From the NCBI GenBank assembly GCA_024408765.1, contig JAKSUR010000008.1:1-36546 (forward strand): a stretch of 36,546 nucleotides of DNA, written 5' to 3'. Under the pieces are notes generated by a model. It did no database searches and was not told the DNA's origin. It was given only the letters and a program-made list of their open reading frames with translations. Both the position numbers and the translations under genes were made by a program. Origin of the DNA: a bacterium (GTDB lineage: Bacteria; Cyanobacteriota; Vampirovibrionia; Gastranaerophilales; Gastranaerophilaceae). Position 1 is the stretch's first letter. Every line of letters starts with the position of its first letter. Shown one piece after another: positions 32,792 through 36,546 of this stretch.

Positions 32792-34309
32792 TTAAAACAG
32801 GTTTATAACATTTTGCTCTTCAAAATTCGGACATGTGTTCCAAATTAGTGTGGGAATAATATCCCCGGGAGTTCTGCCCTCAAAACCACAACTGCATGTA
32901 CCTTTTACCATATTGGTAGAACCATCCACCAAGTTTTGGAAATATTTACAATTTTGACAAGTCTTTAATGTTAATCCGTAATCCTTCAATTTTGTTGACA
33001 ATTCTCTTAATGCATCAATCATTCTTAAATGGTTATTTTTTGTAGTATATTTTTTCCCGTTTGGATTAATGAATGTGATTTTTGCCAGTCCGTCATCAGA
33101 AATTAAATCTATTCTTGCTTTGTAATCACGATTGCCATCAGTTATATAAACTTCTGTGGTCATTTTTTCTACCACATGCTTATGGGTAGTTTTATTAAAT
33201 ATATTTCTTATTCCTCTGCAAATCGGAATGTTATAAGCAATTCTTCCTATTGAAATAATAGGATAAGCAAATAAATATAAATATTCTTTCGGATAGAATT
33301 TCATTTTTAGTAAACCGGTAAAGAATGCAATTAAAAATAAAACAAAAGTTATCAAAACAGTTGAATAACTTATAGCCGCCGGGAAATTATGTGTATGAAT
33401 AAGCGGTATCATAAAGCCTATTAAAAACATAAGCCAATTTGGTGCTGCAAGCGAAAATAAAAATTCTCTTGAAATAATTGTTTGATGTTGCTTGGCAAAT
33501 TCTGAAAAGAAAAGTTCAAGTCTTTTGCTTAAAGATGGGATTCTATAATCAAACTTATCAATAGAATCATAAACATGCACATCTTCAACCGTTGCAACTT
33601 TTACGCCTTCTTTTGCCAATTTTAAAGTATATTCCATTTCAGACACAATATTTCTGAAATCAAAAACTGCAACCTTATTTAGCAAATTCCTTTTTATGAC
33701 AAATGAATCCGTATTCAAGATATTGGTCAATCCCAGCCGTGTTCGAGAGCAATAAATAAATTTGTATAAATATTTTGAAAAAACAGATTTTACATTTTGG
33801 AAAAAAGTTAAATCATTATCTTGCGGAAGATAAGTTACAATAGGATTAAAGACCTCATATTTTGTCAAATAATAATTAGCATTTTGTAAAAAATCGGAAT
33901 CAACATAATTTTTGGCGTCTAAAAAGACATATCCGTCAAGATTTTCAACAGAATAAAGTTTTTCTGCGATTATTGAATATGCCTGACTTTTGCCTATCGG
34001 TTCTAAATTATTTATGTTTATAACATTTACATTCAAATCGCTTTGTAAAGTCACTTCAGAAACATCTTCACACTTGTCTAAAATTGCGTAAATTGTATAG
34101 TTATTTTGCGGATAATTTTGACTTTTCAACTGTTTCAACAAGTTTTCAAGAGTTGGAACTTTGCCTGATGCATACACTACAACACATAAATTCGCATCTT
34201 TGGGCGTGTACTTATCTCTGACTTTTCGTGGTGTTGATGATACCAAAACTGCATAAACCAAAAAATATAAGGCAAACACAGTTGTATATATGTATAATAA
34301 TTCTGTCAT
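32792..34309 (-). CDS. Divergent GT2-like membrane glycosyltransferase with C-terminal Cys cluster
   Basis: About 505 residues. One N-terminal membrane helix (2-23) precedes a GT-A-like domain (about 38-250), and two or three hydrophobic segments follow (about 295-365). The fold resembles processive family 2 glycosyltransferases: NLCVVVYASGKVPTLENLLKQL, EPIGKSQAYSII, GYVFLDAKNYVDSDFL and EMEYTLKLAKEGVKVATVEDVHVYD. The metal-binding DAD reads DAK (131-133) and the QxxRW motif is missing (SKRLELF), so classical activity is uncertain. The C-terminus adds a Cys cluster: Cys451, 454, 472, 474 and 493 (TCQNCKYF, GTCSCG, WNTCPNF), a probable zinc or cluster site not part of the family. The frame extends to a TTG at 34327, but GGAG is spaced for the ATG at 34309. 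Function uncertain. Confidence 0.7.
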   Translation of the reverse strand: MTELLYIYTTVFALYFLVYAVLVSSTPRKVRDKYTPKDANLCVVVYASGKVPTLENLLKQLKSQNYPQNNYTIYAILDKCEDVSEVTLQSDLNVNVININNLEPIGKSQAYSIIAEKLYSVENLDGYVFLDAKNYVDSDFLQNANYYLTKYEVFNPIVTYLPQDNDLTFFQNVKSVFSKYLYKFIYCSRTRLGLTNILNTDSFVIKRNLLNKVAVFDFRNIVSEMEYTLKLAKEGVKVATVEDVHVYDSIDKFDYRIPSLSKRLELFFSEFAKQHQTIISREFLFSLAAPNWLMFLIGFMIPLIHTHNFPAAISYSTVLITFVLFLIAFFTGLLKMKFYPKEYLYLFAYPIISIGRIAYNIPICRGIRNIFNKTTHKHVVEKMTTEVYITDGNRDYKARIDLISDDGLAKITFINPNGKKYTTKNNHLRMIDALRELSTKLKDYGLTLKTCQNCKYFQNLVDGSTNMVKGTCSCGFEGRTPGDIIPTLIWNTCPNFEEQNVINLF

Positions 34310-34443
34310 AACATTCTCCAACAACAAGTGTACATTAAAAAAAAAAATTTAACAAACTAAACCCATTTTTACAAAGAAAAATCAAAACACTTGAAATAAA
34401 AATATATTTATGACAAAATTGAAAACGACATTAAGATTAATAT

Positions 34444-34517
34444 GGCTGAGTAGCTCAGTTGGTGAGAGCGTGCGGCTCATACCCGCAAGGTCGACGGTTC
34501 GAATCCATCCTCAGCTA
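34444..34517 (+). tRNA. tRNA-Met (CAT anticodon), elongator-like
   Basis: A 74-base cloverleaf. The acceptor is GGCTGAG with CTCAGCT (first pair G-T), D stem GCTC/GAGC, anticodon stem TGCGG/CCGCA around the loop CTCATAC with CAT at 34478-34480. T stem GACGG/CCATC has a C-A mismatch in the middle (34495 with 34507), T loop TTCGAAT, and A as discriminator. No CCA is encoded. The pair C11-G24 and the lack of three G-C pairs at the bottom of the anticodon stem speak against the initiator. It could be the tRNA-Ile whose CAT is modified to lysidine; Met is the default call. Confidence 0.9.
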
Positions 34518-34600
34518 TTTTTTGTGCTTTTGCGGGTTATTCGCCACACGCAGGTTTTACAAACCTCATTCGAGCTGTAATTTAACACCTCAGTTGCGTT

Positions 34601-34800
34601 TGTACGGTTAAAATGCGTATTCTGCCTGTGTTTACGACGTGTTTTGAGTTGTAGCTGTCGGAAGTATTCCTAAAAAAGCATTTCAAAAGTCCTCATAAGT
34701 CCTTGAAGTGTCCAAATTTGTCCAACTTTGGACATTTGGTTTTTCTGCCAATAATAGTAATCTTTTTAGATTGGTTTTTGTGTGTACGGATAAAATGCGT
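34601..34800 (+). repeat. 18-base direct repeat pair
   Basis: TGTACGGTTAAAATGCGT (34601-34618) recurs as TGTACGGATAAAATGCGT (34783-34800), one mismatch, 182 bases apart. Confidence 0.6.
34713..34740. repeat. Long palindrome between the direct repeats
   Basis: CCAAA-TT-TGTCCAA pairs with TTGGACA-TTTGG around a two-base centre: twelve pairs with a two-base bulge. It resembles a recombinase or regulator binding site, or a cruciform. There is no T tail, so it is not an obvious terminator. Confidence 0.5.
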
Positions 34801-34909
34801 TTTTTGGAATTTTTGAAGTCGGAAATTTTTAAAAAATGTCGAATTTTTTGTTACGATTTTGCACTATTTTTAATGTATAATATGATTATACCAATCAGGG
34901 ATATTATAC

Positions 34910-35959
34910 ATGAATTTATCAATAAATACATATTGTCCAATGTCAATATATAAAAAAAATTGTATGACTGATGCTATTACTTTTAAATCTGTCAATAAAA
35001 AAGTAATAAGCAAAATGAATGACAAAGTAAAATCTAAAAAAACAAGTGCTTTTATTTCAACAATTACAACGGGAATACTATCTTTTATCTATCTAAAGAC
35101 AAAAGAAAATTTTTGGAAACAATGTGAAGAAAGATTTAATGAAGACGAGATGGCTTGGCTTAAAGAAGCAGATAAGAAAATTATTGCAAACATTCAAAAA
35201 AGAGATTTATTAAATAAACGTGATGCCAATGGTAAGTTATTAAGTTGTATTGATATTAAACATATAGCACAATTAGATAAAAATGACTTTAGTAATATAG
35301 ATAAAAGAGATTTATGGAGTAAAACCAATATGTTTAAGGGCACCTCTATTGGTTATGCTATATCTACATATGCACGGTATAGTGATGAGCGGTATGCAAA
35401 TATTGAAAGAAGAGATTTGTGGCATAAAACAAAATCAGATGGACAGCCGCTTAATGCACATGAGATTGATATACTAATCCATTTAGCAGATGATGAAACT
35501 TTTGCAAATATTGAAAAAAGAGATTTGTGGCATAAGAATTTATGTGTGCAAAGCATGGTGACTTTAGGACGTTTGAATGATGAAGAATACGAGCGTCTAG
35601 ACACAAGAAAATTATGGGATTTTATTGAAGAAGAAGGAACCGGTACTGTAGCAATACTTGCAAACCAGGATGACAAAACGTACAATAAAATTATTGAATT
35701 AGACTTATTAAATAAGGAAGATGCTAATGGTATGACGTTTCCAACAGGGAATCTTGTAAAATTGGCAAAACTTGATGACAAAATTCATAATAACATTGAA
35801 AAAAGAAACTTGTGGATAAAACGTAACATTAGTAATAGTAGGTGTTTGACAATACTTGAGATTATATCTTATGCAAAATTAGATGATATGGAATATGAAG
35901 AAGCAAAAAAAAACTTATGTGAATTTAAAATAGATTTTTCTAAGAGTTTTATGTGCTAA
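34910..35959 (+). CDS. Tandem KRDLW-repeat protein with membrane anchor
   Basis: A 349-residue protein of unknown function. The N-terminal 44 residues contain AITFKS (22-27), a short motif like those at the N-termini of other proteins here. A membrane helix (about 45-63) follows. Residues about 80-345 are eight tandem units of 30-37 residues with the core LxxLDDxxYxNIEKRDLWxK. Good copies are SNIDKRDLWSK, ANIERRDLWHK, ANIEKRDLWHK and NNIEKRNLWIK; weaker ones are RLDTRKLWDF and KIIELDLLNK. The pattern suggests a helical solenoid for protein binding. No catalytic motif is present. AGGG lies ten bases before the ATG. The gene is solitary, between the tRNA-linked patch and a probable small RNA. 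Confidence 0.7.
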   Translation: MNLSINTYCPMSIYKKNCMTDAITFKSVNKKVISKMNDKVKSKKTSAFISTITTGILSFIYLKTKENFWKQCEERFNEDEMAWLKEADKKIIANIQKRDLLNKRDANGKLLSCIDIKHIAQLDKNDFSNIDKRDLWSKTNMFKGTSIGYAISTYARYSDERYANIERRDLWHKTKSDGQPLNAHEIDILIHLADDETFANIEKRDLWHKNLCVQSMVTLGRLNDEEYERLDTRKLWDFIEEEGTGTVAILANQDDKTYNKIIELDLLNKEDANGMTFPTGNLVKLAKLDDKIHNNIEKRNLWIKRNISNSRCLTILEIISYAKLDDMEYEEAKKNLCEFKIDFSKSFMC

Positions 35960-36070
35960 TTTTTTTTCATACTAATTTGTTACAATTAAAAAATTTTTAG
36001 AAATGAATTTTTCCAAAATAATCATTTCAGCTGTGACAAATTCGCATTTCATGTGTTACGATACAATAAT

Positions 36071-36244
36071 CATAAGTCCTATTTGTTGTAGATTTACATA
36101 GATTTCTACAAGGTTGTTGTAACTAAGGTCTTAATTGATATGTAAGGGAATTCCGTTTCCCATACCTTTAACATTACATTTTAGTGTAACTTCCGAGAAG
36201 AGTTTTCATATACATCGGTGTAAATCCTTACACCGATTCTTTTT
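36071..36244 (+). ncRNA. Probable structured small RNA, unassigned
   Basis: A 170-base stretch without an open frame shows five successive hairpins: TTGTAGA/TCTACAA (36086-36111), GTAAGGGAA/TTTCCCATAC with one mismatch (36142-36165), TTACA/TGTAA (36174-36189), CTTC/GAAG (36190-36200) and a ten-pair terminator (36214-36237). GTGACA and TACGAT, 18 bases apart (about 36033-36062), could be its promoter. I do not recognise 6S RNA, tmRNA, RNase P or SRP RNA in it. A serial-hairpin RNA with a strong terminator also resembles a tracrRNA, but no CRISPR repeat or cas gene is visible in the window. The 5' end is estimated. Confidence 0.45.
36214..36244 (+). terminator. Strong terminator of the probable small RNA
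   Basis: ATCGGTGTAA (36214-36223) pairs perfectly with TTACACCGAT (36228-36237), four-base loop, then TCTTTTTT. It is 250 bases past the nearest upstream stop codon, so it probably ends a separate RNA. Confidence 0.85.
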
Positions 36245-36296
36245 TCAGAAACTGAAAACAAAATATCATATTTTAGTATAGAAATGTTTTACTTAA

Positions 36297-36546
36297 GAAC
36301 ATTTTAATATTATAACAATTAAATCTTTAAAGGGTTATCCAATATATTTAAATAATGAAAATGAACAATTTATTAATTTTAAAACTAAATATAAAAAATT
36401 ATTAAAAATAAAAGAAACTAATTATCCAAAAGATATTAATAATTTAATTGCAAATAATAAACAATTTATTTTACCTAACACGACTAAAAATAAATTTATA
36501 TGGTGTCGAAGTCTTACGGAAATGAGAGAAAAAATGATAAAAAATT
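36297..36546 (+). pseudogene. Open frame without start codon, running off the window
   Basis: The frame is open from 36297 (after a TAA) to the window end, 83 codons, very rich in Asn, Lys and Ile (IKSLKGYPIYLNN, FILPNTTKNKFIWCRS). No ATG, GTG or TTG occurs before residue 75, and no ribosome site is seen. It is therefore either the middle of a decayed gene, a gene starting with ATT, or chance in AT-rich DNA. The Trp-Cys-Arg stretch and the lack of stops make coding origin somewhat likely. Product unknown. Confidence 0.3.

Larger units (their letters stand above)
34518..34909. other. Non-coding stretch behind the tRNA, GC-richer, with repeats
   Basis: About 390 bases without a gene I can support. 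The first 200 bases are visibly richer in G+C than the rest of the window. It holds a near-perfect 18-base direct repeat, a 28-base palindrome and two AAGTCCT copies (listed apart where clear). The position directly at a tRNA 3' end suits a decayed integrated element, but no integrase fragment or tRNA-end copy is visible. Confidence 0.4.

Noticed and set aside
34708-34953. An 81-codon plus-strand frame between the tRNA and the KRDLW-repeat gene.
   Set aside because: It has no ribosome site, crosses a palindrome and a direct repeat, and overlaps the start of a better supported gene. Residue content looks random (Phe/Leu/Cys-rich).
36080-36125. The TTGTTGTAGAT and ATTTCTACAAGG phrases recall type V and type II CRISPR repeat ends.
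   Set aside because: There is no regular repetition with spacers and no cas gene in the window. They form one hairpin and occur once, so no CRISPR call is made.

Overview
The window is low-GC chromosomal DNA of a diderm bacterium. My best guess is a gut-type non-photosynthetic cyanobacterial relative (Gastranaerophilales/Melainabacteria). The reasons are an SLH-domain envelope protein beside a class A PBP, a TolC/HlyB/HlyD/RTX type I secretion locus, a long PPi-dependent phosphofructokinase, a divergent GH77 glucanotransferase, and several lineage-type small proteins sharing a short N-terminal Phe motif (SFG, NFQ, TFK, NFE). The taxonomic call is inference from gene content; there is no rRNA to test it.

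Layout. 1-341: GC-richer, hairpin-rich non-coding patch. 342-2200: small winged-helix protein (-) and a GAF/HD-GYP protein whose HD dyad is lost (+). 2226-2573: terminators around a transposase C-terminal remnant. 2579-8922: GH77-like enzyme with a C-terminal membrane anchor (-), then SLH protein, PBP1A and an overlapping stand-alone AICAR-transformylase-like protein that lacks catalytic residues (+). 8988-17789 (-): complete type I secretion locus, transcribed RTX substrate, terminator, TolC, ABC exporter, HlyD adaptor. 18176-22682 (+): Na+/alanine symporter, small membrane protein, homocitrate-synthase-family enzyme and two lineage-type small proteins. 22764-26517 (-): trigger factor, a secreted small protein, a Nif3-like protein and CoaBC. 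26617-28338 (+): YbgC-like thioesterase, RluB-like pseudouridine synthase and CoaE in one overlapping operon. 28412-30091 (-): PPi-phosphofructokinase. 30187-31842 (+): membrane protein built from three copies of one module. 31939-34309 (-): ZIP metal transporter and a divergent glycosyltransferase with a Cys cluster. 34444-34517: tRNA-Met(CAT). 34518-36546: a GC-richer repeat-bearing patch, a tandem KRDLW-repeat protein, a probable structured small RNA with a strong terminator, and an open frame without a start codon that runs off the window.

How the genes fit together. PBP1A and the SLH protein act in wall and envelope building. The secretion block has all three exporter parts and one large calcium-repeat substrate. 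CoaBC and CoaE, divergently placed, cover the middle and last steps of coenzyme A synthesis. PPi-phosphofructokinase and the GH77-like enzyme point to sugar/glucan fermentation.

Most novel observations: a recurrent TATAAT-like box exactly 6-7 nt upstream of start codons that lack a Shine-Dalgarno sequence (leaderless genes); the KRDLW repeat protein; the threefold membrane module; the pseudo-enzymes; and the unassigned structured RNA near the right end.
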